Shown here: positions 16,500 to 25,546 of the stretch, in pieces
Layout of the letters: every line of letters begins with the position of its first letter
How positions within the stretch are numbered: position 1 is the stretch's first letter
DNA from: an uncultured Ruminococcus sp.
GTDB lineage: Bacteria > Bacillota > Clostridia > Monoglobales > Monoglobaceae
Reading direction: 5' to 3'
Assembly: GCA_902766745.1 (NCBI GenBank)
Contig: CACXES010000160.1
Location: 1 to 64,000, forward strand
DNA length: 64,000 bases
The notes under the pieces: model-generated
What the model was told of the DNA's origin: nothing
The model's database searches: none
What the model saw: only the letters and a program-made list of their open reading frames with translations
Program-made: the position numbers and the translations under genes

Positions 16500-17930
16500 A
16501 TGCCAGCTAAGAAGCCTATGGTTACTAATGAAGAAGTAACCAATCCTCAGATTGAAGATAAAAAAATCGAAAATCCAACGAGCCATGGTCAGAATTCAGA
16601 AGTAGAAGCTTCGTTACCACAGACTGACACAGAAATCACAGCTGAAGAAGCTTCCAACTCGAATGCGATTAACTCCAACAATGAGACTACAACTGAAGAT
16701 ACTGTCGTTCTCCAAACTGAGTCCGATGGCTCACAACCATCATCGCCCGGTTTTGAAGACGCCGAAAATTCAGGAGAAAAAATTCCTGTTTCTCAGACCG
16801 ATGCACAAACTCCTGAAAATCTCACTCCAAAGTCCCCTGCGAACGAAGATGCGGCAGAAACTCCTGATGAGAACCAGACCGAGCCTGAAAAAACCAAGCG
16901 AACCCGAAGGCGTAAAAAGGATCCTGAAGATTCTGAAAATCGGTCTGGCACAAAGTCAGATAATGCTGAAAAAGCCAACCCGGACGGCGTCGAAGGGGAT
17001 GGAAAACCAAAGCTCAGAATCAGTCTGCCGAAAAAAGCTAATGTTATGTCGATTGATGATGAACTGGGGGTTGTCACTGATGCGGACAAAGCAAAGAACG
17101 AACTTCTTGACTTGCTCGAATCCTATCGTGGTAAAAAACACCTGTCAGGAAAGATTCAGGGTATTGAAAATTCTACGGGAGACCCCTCAAAAGCTCTTGC
17201 AGTCCTTGCATACGGTGAGTATAAAGTTATCATTCCCCTCCACGAGGCAGTTGAACCGCCCGATGACCTTAAAGGACAGCCACTTGATTATGCTCTGAAC
17301 TTTATGCTCAACAAACGACTTGGCGCCGAAATTGATTATATTGTAAAAGGCATTGATACCAAAGCTAAAATTGCAGTCGGAAGTCGTGTAGAAGCAATGC
17401 AGAATAAGCGTAAAAGTTACTACTTTGGTACAGACCGAGATGGGAACTACATTCTTCATTCCGATGTGTGTGCTGAAGTGAGAGTTGTATCGGTAGTTCG
17501 TTCGGGCATATTTGTGGACCTGTTTGGTCTTGAGGTATTTATACCTCTCAGCGAACTCAGTTACCAGAGAATGATGGATGCTGAAAGCTATTTCGCTCCC
17601 GGCCAAAGAACACTCGTTAAGATTCTTGAAGTTGACAGGTCAAACCGAAAGAATATCCGTGTAAAAGCCTCTGTTAAACAGGCTGGTGAAAACCCGTATG
17701 AAAAGGCGCTGCGTAAGTATGTTATAGGAAACCGTTATGTCGGTACAGTCAGTCTGGTAGATGTAAACGGTGTATTTGTTTCGCTTGACGGCGGAATAGA
17801 TTGCCTTTGCAATTACCCCAAACGCGGTCGCCCGCCTAAAGGTGCACGAGTTACCATCAGAATTCTCGGCATCAATTATAATACGAACCGCATGTGGGGT
17901 GCCATCACGCATGTTGCTTCGGCAAGATGA
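16500..17930 (+). CDS. S1 RNA-binding-domain protein with disordered N-terminus
   Basis: A 476-residue protein. Residues 1-165 are low-complexity, rich in Glu, Asn, Thr and Pro, with a basic patch (KRTRRRKKD). Residues about 180-310 form an unassigned domain. Two S1-type OB folds follow, at about 319-390 (VRVVSVVRSGIFVDLFG, then FIPLSELSY) and about 405-476 (GTVSLVDVNGVFVSLDGGID). Similar S1 proteins are common cargo in Clostridia ICEs. RNA or single-stranded DNA binding is likely, but the partner is unknown. The ATG at 16500 follows AAGGAGG. It starts a new unit after the toxin terminator. Confidence 0.8.
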   Translation: MPAKKPMVTNEEVTNPQIEDKKIENPTSHGQNSEVEASLPQTDTEITAEEASNSNAINSNNETTTEDTVVLQTESDGSQPSSPGFEDAENSGEKIPVSQTDAQTPENLTPKSPANEDAAETPDENQTEPEKTKRTRRRKKDPEDSENRSGTKSDNAEKANPDGVEGDGKPKLRISLPKKANVMSIDDELGVVTDADKAKNELLDLLESYRGKKHLSGKIQGIENSTGDPSKALAVLAYGEYKVIIPLHEAVEPPDDLKGQPLDYALNFMLNKRLGAEIDYIVKGIDTKAKIAVGSRVEAMQNKRKSYYFGTDRDGNYILHSDVCAEVRVVSVVRSGIFVDLFGLEVFIPLSELSYQRMMDAESYFAPGQRTLVKILEVDRSNRKNIRVKASVKQAGENPYEKALRKYVIGNRYVGTVSLVDVNGVFVSLDGGIDCLCNYPKRGRPPKGARVTIRILGINYNTNRMWGAITHVASAR

Positions 17931-17967
17931 TGAGTTAATAAAATCAGTATGAAAGGAGGTCTTGTAT

Positions 17968-18381
17968 ATGTCGGGATATGAGCTTACAAAAACAGAAAAA
18001 CAGCGACGTAAAGAGGTGTACGAGCAAACGCGAAACATGATTCTCTCCAGACTGGACATCGAGGAGCAGGACGAAACCTCCGTTATGACCGGGTACCGCG
18101 GTTACTATCTGCAGATTTCCTTTTCGGAACTACACCCGCTGATGGTATTCTGCCTTGCAAAAAATCTGGAGCACACCGGCGGAACCAGGCAACTTAATTT
18201 TATCAATGACCTGAACCTTAAAAGTATTCTCGGCAGCCATTCTATAAACAAGGAAATCGGCTGCTATTCCTACAGGGCAACGCACTGGCTGGATAAAGAA
18301 CTTGAACCGTCCAGGTTTTATGAAATCCTTGACCGTTGCGTCGATGAAGCTGACAAAGGCTATCGTCGTCTGGCGGTCTGA
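17968..18381 (+). CDS. Unassigned ICE protein
   Basis: A 137-residue cytoplasmic protein whose family I do not recognise. The pattern (GYRGYYLQISFSELHPLMVF, LNFINDLNLKSILGSH, then FYEILDRCVDEADKGYRRL) faintly recalls the YbjN or secretion-chaperone fold, which would be speculative. The ATG at 17968 is preferred over TTG at 17962 because AAAGGAGG lies eight bases upstream. It sits between the S1 protein and a small zinc-ribbon protein. Confidence 0.6.
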   Translation: MSGYELTKTEKQRRKEVYEQTRNMILSRLDIEEQDETSVMTGYRGYYLQISFSELHPLMVFCLAKNLEHTGGTRQLNFINDLNLKSILGSHSINKEIGCYSYRATHWLDKELEPSRFYEILDRCVDEADKGYRRLAV

Positions 18382-18411
18382 TTTTATGTTAAAACAAAGG
18401 AGAGATTTTTT

Positions 18412-18603
18412 ATGAACAGAGATGTTCCGGGGCAGAAATGTCCCTTGTGTGAAACCGGAAGGCAAACAATTCTTCTTGACCGCCATGAGCCTTTCTGCCC
18501 TTACATACATTTTAATAAAGGTAATAACTGCCAAATGTTTATACCTTTAGTTAAATCTAATCAGTTAATTTCAAAAAATCAAAAGGAGGAATTTTTCAAA
18601 TGA
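18412..18603 (+). CDS. Small zinc-ribbon-like protein
   Basis: A 63-residue protein with four cysteines in a zinc-ribbon arrangement: CPLC at 10-13, and Cys in FCPYIHF and NNCQMF. Zinc binding is likely, and a role with nucleic acid possible. The ATG at 18412 follows AAAGGAGAG. Its TGA stop overlaps the ATG of the giant surface-protein gene (ATGA at 18600), so the two are translationally coupled. Confidence 0.6.
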   Translation: MNRDVPGQKCPLCETGRQTILLDRHEPFCPYIHFNKGNNCQMFIPLVKSNQLISKNQKEEFFK

Positions 18604-21600
18604 AGACCAAATCGAAATTAAAATCGTTTTTATCAGTGCTTCTTGCACTGACCATGCTTTTATCAACTTTCCAGGTGATAACTTATGCGGCACAAGAAAA
18701 CGAATATGTCGATCCTGCCGATTCATGGCTTTCATCAAATGACAGAACCAACGAGCTTGATGTTAATGCAACCATAACATACGAAACTCTGTATTGCTGC
18801 GTATGTGAAAAGGAAACAATGGTAGTAACATACCGTGTCCCCGAATACACAAAATCCGGTGAAACCGCACTTAACCGCAGTGTACGTTATTCAGACGGCA
18901 CTTGCATCGATGGCAAAAGCAAGGGCAACCTTGATGACGGCACCCCCGGCATTGATGCTTATTACTGTGGATATCACTGGACGAAATCGGTTTGCCAGAA
19001 CTGTAGAACAATCAATTCAGGCGATGGTGTCGGTGATTATTGCTTTAACAGAAATGTTTATTGCTTAAACCCGTGCGACCATAACTTCTTCGTGGACTTT
19101 GATAGTTCAACCTATGTTCCGTATAATGAAGAAACTCATTTGACTACTCTCAAACGTGGTGAGTATTGTAAATTTTGTAAAGGTACATACGCAAGAGCTG
19201 TTATGGGACTTGAAGACCATGATTTTTCCAAAAGTATTGATGATCAGATTGGAAACAATCGCTTTTATGTTACAGAAACCTGCGAAGTATGCGACTATGA
19301 AACATCTGAGTATGTAACAGCAAAGGCTGTTGTAGCTTCTTACTACGGTGTAGAGGACGGCGAAGCTCATACTATTACCGTTGATGATTTATCTGACAGA
19401 GGTGTTAAAACATCTATCCGTTACGGCACATCTGCAGATACTTGTACCAAGACAACAGCTCCAAGCTACGTTCAGCCCGGATATAATGCTGTATATTATC
19501 AGATTGAGTACAGCTATGCCGGAGAGAGTATGACAGAGAACGGTGTTTCTTATGTATGGATACTTGCAGAAGACAAGTCTGACGAAGATGAATTCAATTC
19601 AGGCACTATTGTGGTTCTTCCCGCCACTCACGAGCATGAATTTCATTATTTAGAAACTGTAAAGCCAAGTTGTGAAGAACTTGGATATGACAGATTCCAG
19701 TGTAATGGTTGTGGTGAACTCGAAAAAAGGAACTATGTTCCCGCAACAGGGCATGACTACGATGAAGTCGTTATCCGAGAAGCTACCTGTAAGCAAGGCG
19801 GTCTCGTTCTGACACTTTGCCGTGATTGCGGTGACTACTACCAGGAAACTACCGCTCTCGGTGCACATAAATACCATACTGAACATAAGAACCCTACCTG
19901 CCGTATCGTTGGTTATGATGAACACACCTGTGAAGTCTGTGGCGATTCATATATCACCAATATGACACCTATTATTAACCATTCATACGAAAGAGTTACC
20001 AAGGCTCCGGATTGCGTTAACAAAGGTTACAGCACATACACATGTACAATGTGCGGTTCCAACTATGTTGATGATTATGTAGATGCACTTGGACACGATT
20101 GGGACGAAGGTCACACAGTCACTTCATCCGGTTGTACAACTGAAGGCATAATTGAATATCATTGTCAGTTTGACAGATGTACAGCAACAATGGTTCAGGC
20201 AACTGATGCTACCGGACACACTCCCGGCGATGAAGCAACTTGTACAGAACCTCAGATTTGTGAAGTCTGTGGAACCGTTCTCGCACTTCCTCTTGGTCAC
20301 AACCATCGCGAAAAAGTAATTAAGCCTACCTGTACAGCAACGGGTTATACGATCTTTACTTGTGAGTGTGGTAATACCTACACCGGTGATTACACCGATA
20401 AAATCGACCACGACTACATTGAAGAAGTTACCGAACCCACTTGCACAGAACACGGTTTTACAACTTATACCTGCGAATGCGGAGATTCTTACGTAAGTGA
20501 TTATGTGGATACTCTTCCGCACAATTATAAGGGCATTGTAACAGAACCCACCTGTACTTCTCTTGGATTTACAACATATACCTGTGAAGACTGTGGAAAC
20601 ATCTATGTTGGTGATTATGTTGACATGACAGAGCACAATTACAGCAAGGAAACCGTAGAGCCGACTTGCACAGAACACGGATATGCAATTTATACCTGTC
20701 CTGATTGCGGCAAGTCCTATATCGGAGATTATGAAGACAGCATTAAGCACACTTATACCGAAACTGTAGTTGCTCCTACATGTACCGAAATGGGGTACAC
20801 AATCTTTAAGTGCAACGATTGTGATGATGAGTATAAAGGTGATTACACCGATAAGCTTCCTCACGACTACAACAAAGCTGTAACCGAGCCAACCTGCACT
20901 GAATTCGGTTATACAACTTATTCCTGCAAGAACTGTGATGATGAATATGTTGCAGATTACACGGATAAGCTTGCACACGACTATGAAACTGTTGTAACTG
21001 CTCCGACATGCTTAGCTATGGGATATACCACCTACACCTGTGAATGTGGTGACACCTACAAAGCAGATTATAAAGAGCCTTTAGGGCATACTCCGTCAGA
21101 CTGGATTATTGATACCCCTGCAACTATCCGAAATGCCGGCGCTAAGCATATCGAATGTTTAACATGCGGTACTACACTTCAGTCTGCTGATATTGCGCAG
21201 CTCGTTGACGAAGACCGCAGCGATGAGGATGGTAACGCTACAGTGGGTAGCTACAGTATCATTCTGACAGACTCAAATAGTGTTCCTATCTTTGACAGCA
21301 AAATCACGATTGATGTAAATGATGATGTGACTATAAAGCTTCCCAAAGGCAGACTTTTGGGCTATGAAGACCAGACTACTATCACTGTTTTCCATACTGA
21401 AACGCAGAAAGCTGTAACTGACCTCCGGATCTTCATTTATGACGCATCAAACAATGCTGCAACAGGTGCAACAGATGCAAACGGTCAGCTCAAGGTTCCT
21501 AACAATCAGTCTTCTACAGGAGACGATAACGGAACTATCGGTAAGGATGAAAACGAAGATAAGTTCACTTTCGTAGTTCGCGTAACCGATAAAGAAAATG

Positions 21601-24113
21601 TAGTCATCCCCGACTGTGATGTTTATATCGGTGAGAGCAACAATATCGTAGTTGACCTACCCGAAGGCGTAAAACCTTCTGTCGAAGCTCCTGTAATCGT
21701 AACGGTTGAAGACCAGTATGGTAATCCTCAGAAAAATGTTACCATCATCGCTCTCGGCGACAACGATTATATAGAAAAAGGCAAAACCGACATCTATGGT
21801 CGTGTAACACTCCCGATGGTAAGCGAGGGCTTTACTAATAATCATGGGCGCGTAACAGTGGACAACATCAATGTTATTGTCAGCGATGAAATCGGTCTGA
21901 TAGAAAACGCTTTCGTTAAGCATAATGAAGACGGCACTATTTTAATCACTCTTCCTGAAGGCAAATCTATTAGCCACGCAAACAGAACAACTGTTACTGT
22001 TCTTGACTCTGAATGTCTTGCTATTGCAGGTAAATCAATTACTGTAACTGACCTTGAAGAAAAGACTTATACTGACCTGACTGATAAGTCCGGCAAAATC
22101 GTAGTTCCGCCGCTTTCAGAAGACTACTCAGATGAAACTGGTATGGCAGCAGTTAACGGTTACACAGTTTACATCACAGATGAAACCAAGCCAATTGCTA
22201 ATGCATTTATCAAAATCGTTGACGGCAAAATCAGTGTGGTACTTCCTGAAGGTGTTATATTCGATTACAACAATAGAATTACTGCGGTTGTTACAGATAG
22301 TGAAGACAAGCCTGTCAAGGATATGAGCGTAACTTTCACTGATGTTAAAAACAAGACCGAAACCAACCTCACCGATGAAAACGGTAAAGCCGTTGTTCCT
22401 CCTGCGAACACCGACTACACTGATATTAACGGGTTTGCACAGGTTGACGGGTACTCTGTAACCATTAAGGACGAAAAAGGCTTCATTGAAAAAGCATTTG
22501 TTACTCACACCGAGGATAATAAGCTCGACATTAAGCTTCCTGACAATCTCTTGATCCAGCATTCCAACAGAATCACTGTTCAGATAAATGATAGAGAAAC
22601 TCGGGCGCCTGTTAAGGGCCTCGCGGTCATTATAAACGAAGTGCTCGTTCCGACTGAGTCTGAGGAAGAAACTCAAAATCCGGATGCGCCTGGTGCAGGT
22701 GCATCTAATGAAAACGAGTCTGGCACAGTTATACCGGAAGCAAAATCAATGAGCGGTACGGCCGACGTCAAGGGTGTTGTAGTATTCCCGCCACTTAATG
22801 AAGATATTACTGATAACGAAGGTAACTCCGGCGTTGAAGAAACCAAACCCGGTACCGGTGAAGATACTGACGGTGATGGTAAAGAAGACCAACCGGGTGC
22901 TGATGTAACAACAACTTATAAGGTTCTCGTAAATGACACAAAGGGTGTCATCGGTGATGCACTTGTTAAAATCGAGGACGGCAAGATAACTGTTACACTT
23001 CCTGATGGAAAGACATTGACAACCAGCAACCAGACAACTGTAACCGTAAAAGATAACGAGGATAAGGCCGTTAAAGGGGTATCTGTTACAATCAATGATA
23101 AAACCACATCAAAATCCGGTACTACAGACGCAAACGGTAAAGTTACACTCCCTGTTAAGTCATCCGGTGGCAGCTCCGGCGGTTCATCCGGTGGTTCTTC
23201 AGGCGGCGGTAGCTCTTATTCGTCCACAACAATTAAGGTTGTAGATAAAGACGGCAAGACAGTATCCGTATCCAAGTCCACCAGAACAAATAAAGCTACA
23301 CTCACTCTTCCTGCAGGCATGAACCTTTTGACGGATGACAACTATTATAAAATCACAGTTACATCCGGCTCAAATGCAAAGGCTGATTACACTATTGTTC
23401 TCAAGGATAAGAGCGGAAACGAAGTAACAGGCGTTACCGATGATGACGGTACGGTTACACTGCCGGGTGTTGAACACAAATCCTATATCTTCGGTTATCC
23501 GGACGGAACATTCAGACCGAACGGCAATATGACAAGAAGCGAAGCTGCGGCAATCTTTGCCCGCCTCATCGCTGAAGCTAAGGGCGAAACTATCTCCGGC
23601 AAATCTTCTTTCAAGGATGTTGCATCCGGTGAATGGTACGCATCTTATGTTGCATATCTGGAAAAATATGATGTAATCAAGGGCTATACGGATAATACAT
23701 TCCGCGCAGACAATAAGGTTACACGTGCAGAGTTTGTTACAATAATCGTTCGCTACTATAACTTATTCAGTGATCTTCCTACAGTGTCCAATACAAAGAA
23801 ATACAGTGATGTATCTTCTGACTACTGGGCAGTGAAAGAGATTTCCGTAGCAAAAGAAATCGGCTGGCTTAACGGCTACGCTGACGGCACATTCCGTGGT
23901 GATAATGAAATCACTCGTGCAGAGGCCGTTACAGTAATCAATCGTGCAACCGGACGTACTCCTGACAAGGAGCACATCAACGAAAACTATACCAAGCTTA
24001 ACAGATTTACTGATGTAACTGATAACAATGCATGGTTCTTCTACGATTGCATGGAAGCGTGCAATACTCACTTAGGCGCAGCAACATCTGACGGCGAAAA
24101 CTGGATAGATTAA
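18600..24113 (+). CDS. Giant SLH-anchored surface protein with 14 Cys/His modules
   Basis: A 1837-residue secreted protein. A signal peptide (1-31, ending TYAA) is followed by a Cys-rich N-terminal domain (about 32-340). Fourteen modules of roughly 25-42 residues cover about 342-870. Typical ones contain PTCTEHGFTTYTC, a second C-x-C or C-x-x-C, then DY and a closing H. About six Ig-like or carboxypeptidase-regulatory-like modules (about 880-1520, each with V-x-LP-x-G and D-x-x-G-x-V) follow. Then come a Gly/Ser linker and three SLH domains (about 1630-1800; FGYPDGTFRPN, KGYTDNTFRAD, NGYADGTFRGD). SLH domains bind secondary cell-wall polymer. The protein may be an adhesin or mating-contact factor brought by the ICE. 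AAAAGGAGGAA precedes the ATG. The high cysteine count is unusual for a Gram-positive exported protein. Confidence 0.85.
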   Translation: MKTKSKLKSFLSVLLALTMLLSTFQVITYAAQENEYVDPADSWLSSNDRTNELDVNATITYETLYCCVCEKETMVVTYRVPEYTKSGETALNRSVRYSDGTCIDGKSKGNLDDGTPGIDAYYCGYHWTKSVCQNCRTINSGDGVGDYCFNRNVYCLNPCDHNFFVDFDSSTYVPYNEETHLTTLKRGEYCKFCKGTYARAVMGLEDHDFSKSIDDQIGNNRFYVTETCEVCDYETSEYVTAKAVVASYYGVEDGEAHTITVDDLSDRGVKTSIRYGTSADTCTKTTAPSYVQPGYNAVYYQIEYSYAGESMTENGVSYVWILAEDKSDEDEFNSGTIVVLPATHEHEFHYLETVKPSCEELGYDRFQCNGCGELEKRNYVPATGHDYDEVVIREATCKQGGLVLTLCRDCGDYYQETTALGAHKYHTEHKNPTCRIVGYDEHTCEVCGDSYITNMTPIINHSYERVTKAPDCVNKGYSTYTCTMCGSNYVDDYVDALGHDWDEGHTVTSSGCTTEGIIEYHCQFDRCTATMVQATDATGHTPGDEATCTEPQICEVCGTVLALPLGHNHREKVIKPTCTATGYTIFTCECGNTYTGDYTDKIDHDYIEEVTEPTCTEHGFTTYTCECGDSYVSDYVDTLPHNYKGIVTEPTCTSLGFTTYTCEDCGNIYVGDYVDMTEHNYSKETVEPTCTEHGYAIYTCPDCGKSYIGDYEDSIKHTYTETVVAPTCTEMGYTIFKCNDCDDEYKGDYTDKLPHDYNKAVTEPTCTEFGYTTYSCKNCDDEYVADYTDKLAHDYETVVTAPTCLAMGYTTYTCECGDTYKADYKEPLGHTPSDWIIDTPATIRNAGAKHIECLTCGTTLQSADIAQLVDEDRSDEDGNATVGSYSIILTDSNSVPIFDSKITIDVNDDVTIKLPKGRLLGYEDQTTITVFHTETQKAVTDLRIFIYDASNNAATGATDANGQLKVPNNQSSTGDDNGTIGKDENEDKFTFVVRVTDKENVVIPDCDVYIGESNNIVVDLPEGVKPSVEAPVIVTVEDQYGNPQKNVTIIALGDNDYIEKGKTDIYGRVTLPMVSEGFTNNHGRVTVDNINVIVSDEIGLIENAFVKHNEDGTILITLPEGKSISHANRTTVTVLDSECLAIAGKSITVTDLEEKTYTDLTDKSGKIVVPPLSEDYSDETGMAAVNGYTVYITDETKPIANAFIKIVDGKISVVLPEGVIFDYNNRITAVVTDSEDKPVKDMSVTFTDVKNKTETNLTDENGKAVVPPANTDYTDINGFAQVDGYSVTIKDEKGFIEKAFVTHTEDNKLDIKLPDNLLIQHSNRITVQINDRETRAPVKGLAVIINEVLVPTESEEETQNPDAPGAGASNENESGTVIPEAKSMSGTADVKGVVVFPPLNEDITDNEGNSGVEETKPGTGEDTDGDGKEDQPGADVTTTYKVLVNDTKGVIGDALVKIEDGKITVTLPDGKTLTTSNQTTVTVKDNEDKAVKGVSVTINDKTTSKSGTTDANGKVTLPVKSSGGSSGGSSGGSSGGGSSYSSTTIKVVDKDGKTVSVSKSTRTNKATLTLPAGMNLLTDDNYYKITVTSGSNAKADYTIVLKDKSGNEVTGVTDDDGTVTLPGVEHKSYIFGYPDGTFRPNGNMTRSEAAAIFARLIAEAKGETISGKSSFKDVASGEWYASYVAYLEKYDVIKGYTDNTFRADNKVTRAEFVTIIVRYYNLFSDLPTVSNTKKYSDVSSDYWAVKEISVAKEIGWLNGYADGTFRGDNEITRAEAVTVINRATGRTPDKEHINENYTKLNRFTDVTDNNAWFFYDCMEACNTHLGAATSDGENWID

Positions 24114-24124
24114 TTTAAGTTTCG

Positions 24125-24152
24125 AGTCCGGATGGGGTGTAACTCCTCCGGA
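24125..24152 (+). other. Hairpin after the giant surface-protein gene
   Basis: GTCCGGA and TCCGGAC form a 7-bp stem with a loop of about 14 bases just after the stop codon at 24113. No T-run follows, so it may only protect the mRNA end or give partial termination before the next gene at 24179. Confidence 0.45.
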
Positions 24153-24178
24153 CGATTATAAAAAGAAGAGGTGAAATG

Positions 24179-24685
24179 ATGAAAACCAAGATTTTCAGTA
24201 TGGTGTTTGCCATGCTTATGTTATGCTGCTCTATGACCACAGCATTTGCTGCTCAGGGAACCGATGGTGATGAGCTCCATGTGGTTGAAGCGCAGCAACT
24301 CGAAATTCAGCTCGGTCCCGAGTGGGCCGGTGTGGAATTCATGCTCAGAACCGACGCCGGTATTTATCCCGGAGCTATTCCCGTAGATGAGACCGGTTTA
24401 CTTTCTTTGGAAATCGGAGGCAGCAAGAGTTACATACTTTCATGTGTGCAATCTTCTGTAGATATTCCGAATGTTACATTGTTGCAGGCTTCTGTCACAG
24501 GCGAGACTGAACCCGACAAAGATGACTTGGTAGATATTAAAGATAAAGAACCTGCGGTTCCTGCCGCACATATCATTATGTTTGTCGGTGGAATTGTAAT
24601 TGCGGTTGGCATTTTAATTGCGATTAACATATCCAACAAAAACAGACAAATTGTGCAAGATGACGAGGAAGATGATGATTTTTAA
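24179..24685 (+). CDS. Small secreted membrane-anchored protein
   Basis: A 168-residue protein with a signal peptide (about 1-25, ending TAFAA). An extracytoplasmic beta-type domain (about 30-115) contains ELHVVEAQQLEIQLGPEW. A C-terminal transmembrane segment (about 125-147) is followed by an acidic cytoplasmic tail (DDEEDDDF). I recognise no family. The ATG at 24179 is better spaced from AAGAGGTG than the ATG one codon earlier. It follows the giant SLH protein, and may act with it at the surface. A terminator-like hairpin lies at 24741. Confidence 0.65.
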   Translation: MKTKIFSMVFAMLMLCCSMTTAFAAQGTDGDELHVVEAQQLEIQLGPEWAGVEFMLRTDAGIYPGAIPVDETGLLSLEIGGSKSYILSCVQSSVDIPNVTLLQASVTGETEPDKDDLVDIKDKEPAVPAAHIIMFVGGIVIAVGILIAINISNKNRQIVQDDEEDDDF

Positions 24686-24740
24686 GAAAATTCTTTCTCC
24701 AGATTGAGATAGAAATTCAAAATCAGAACTTTCGGCGAAT

Positions 24741-24765
24741 ATTTTGTGCAAAACGCAAAATTTTT
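24741..24765 (+). terminator. Probable terminator
   Basis: ATTTTG(T)GC pairs with GCAAAAT across a 5-base loop and runs into TTTTT. It ends the surface-protein unit just before the promoter of the structured RNA. Confidence 0.5.
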
Positions 24766-24775
24766 ACTGATAGGC

Positions 24776-24804
24776 TTGACAAATAGAATTTATTTTGCTA
24801 TACT
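24776..24804 (+). promoter_or_regulatory. Strong promoter of the structured leader RNA
   Basis: A perfect -35 (TTGACA, 24776-24781), 17-base spacer and near-perfect -10 (TATACT, 24799-24804). Predicted start is near 24811, right at the first base of the structured region. Confidence 0.8.
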
Positions 24805-24810
24805 ATAACC

Positions 24811-25056
24811 GTGACAGGAGCTTGCATCCAGGCTCTCGGTACATCGGACGAATTCCTGGTGTTAGACTTGTTCTTGGAAGTGGCAAGGAACCGTTACGGA
24901 TTTAGCGCACTGAGCGATCCATAATGATGCAAGCCAAATTGAATATAAGGCCGGAGGGCTGCTTAATACTTTACAGAGTCAATCGTTGGGATGAGACAAC
25001 AAAATTCCCTACACTTTGGCTCTGTATTGTCATTTTTGCAGACTTTCCGGCTTTTT
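24811..25056 (+). ncRNA. Structured leader RNA ending in an intrinsic terminator, upstream of a DUF3268-type gene
   Basis: About 245 bases without a plausible gene fold into two domains. In the 5' domain a perfect 8-bp stem (GCTTGCAT 24820-24827 with ATGCAAGC 24927-24934) encloses three stems: CCAGG/CCTGG (24828, 24855), GTTCTTG/CAAGGAAC (24870, 24884), and GGAT...ATCC with CGC/GCG inside (24898-24920). In the 3' domain GCCGGA (24950-24955) pairs with TCCGGC (25046-25051), followed by TTTTTT. CTGC/GCAG, ACAGAG/CTCTGT and GGGA/TCCC stems lie inside. The outer 3' stem is therefore a terminator, placed 13 bases before the ribosome-binding site. A DUF3268 RNA motif, found upstream of such genes in Clostridia, has been described from comparative genomics. 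I think this is a member, but I cannot run the covariance model. Confidence 0.7.
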
Positions 25057-25078
25057 TCATTCTAAGGAGGGAATTAAA

Positions 25079-25546
25079 TTGAATAGAAAAACTAAAAAAA
25101 GAAAGGGATTAAGCACTGCACCTACCCGTTGCCCGTACTGTGGTAGCAGTGTGGTTTTCAAAAGTGCTGATGGTATTTACCGGGATAACAGTCGTGGCAT
25201 GATGCTCTATGTATGCTCGCACTATCCCCGTTGCGATGCTTATGTAAGAACGCACGCAGGTACAAAGATTCCTGTTGGCAGCATGGCAAACCACGAACTC
25301 AGAGCCCTTCGTAAAACCGCACATCATTATTTTGACCAGTTATATAAATCGGGATTCATGACTAAGGATGACGCATATTACTGGCTTGCAAGCATCATTG
25401 ATGCTCCCATGTCACAAGCTCATATCGGCTACCTCAGCGAGTATTACTGCAAGCAGGTTATTGAGAAAAGTAAAGAATATCTTGAAAGGTGCCATAATAA
25501 ACGAAAAAACTTTAATCTTTGTAAAGGAGGTGCAATGGCATCATGA
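25079..25546 (+). CDS. DUF3268-type zinc-finger protein
   Basis: A 155-residue protein. The N-terminal zinc finger has CPYCGSSVVFKS and then YVCSHYPRCDAYV, giving four cysteines, followed by a conserved GTKIPVGSMAN. Residues about 75-155 are helical, with HYFDQLYKSG and YYWLASIID. This matches the zinc-finger-containing DUF3268 proteins of Clostridia elements, whose function is not known. The start is TTG at 25079, with AAGGAGGG seven bases upstream. An in-frame start further up would fall inside the structured RNA. Its stop overlaps the next ATG (ATGA at 25543). Expression is probably controlled by read-through of the leader terminator. Confidence 0.75.
   Translation: MNRKTKKRKGLSTAPTRCPYCGSSVVFKSADGIYRDNSRGMMLYVCSHYPRCDAYVRTHAGTKIPVGSMANHELRALRKTAHHYFDQLYKSGFMTKDDAYYWLASIIDAPMSQAHIGYLSEYYCKQVIEKSKEYLERCHNKRKNFNLCKGGAMAS

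Noticed and set aside
20124-20978. A 284-codon antisense frame in the Cys/His repeats
   Set aside because: It mirrors the repeat period of the real gene, and there is no ribosome-binding site.
24811-25056. raiA or 6S RNA as identity of the structured RNA
   Set aside because: The gene context favours the DUF3268 motif, and I cannot recall consensus bases well enough to claim raiA or 6S.
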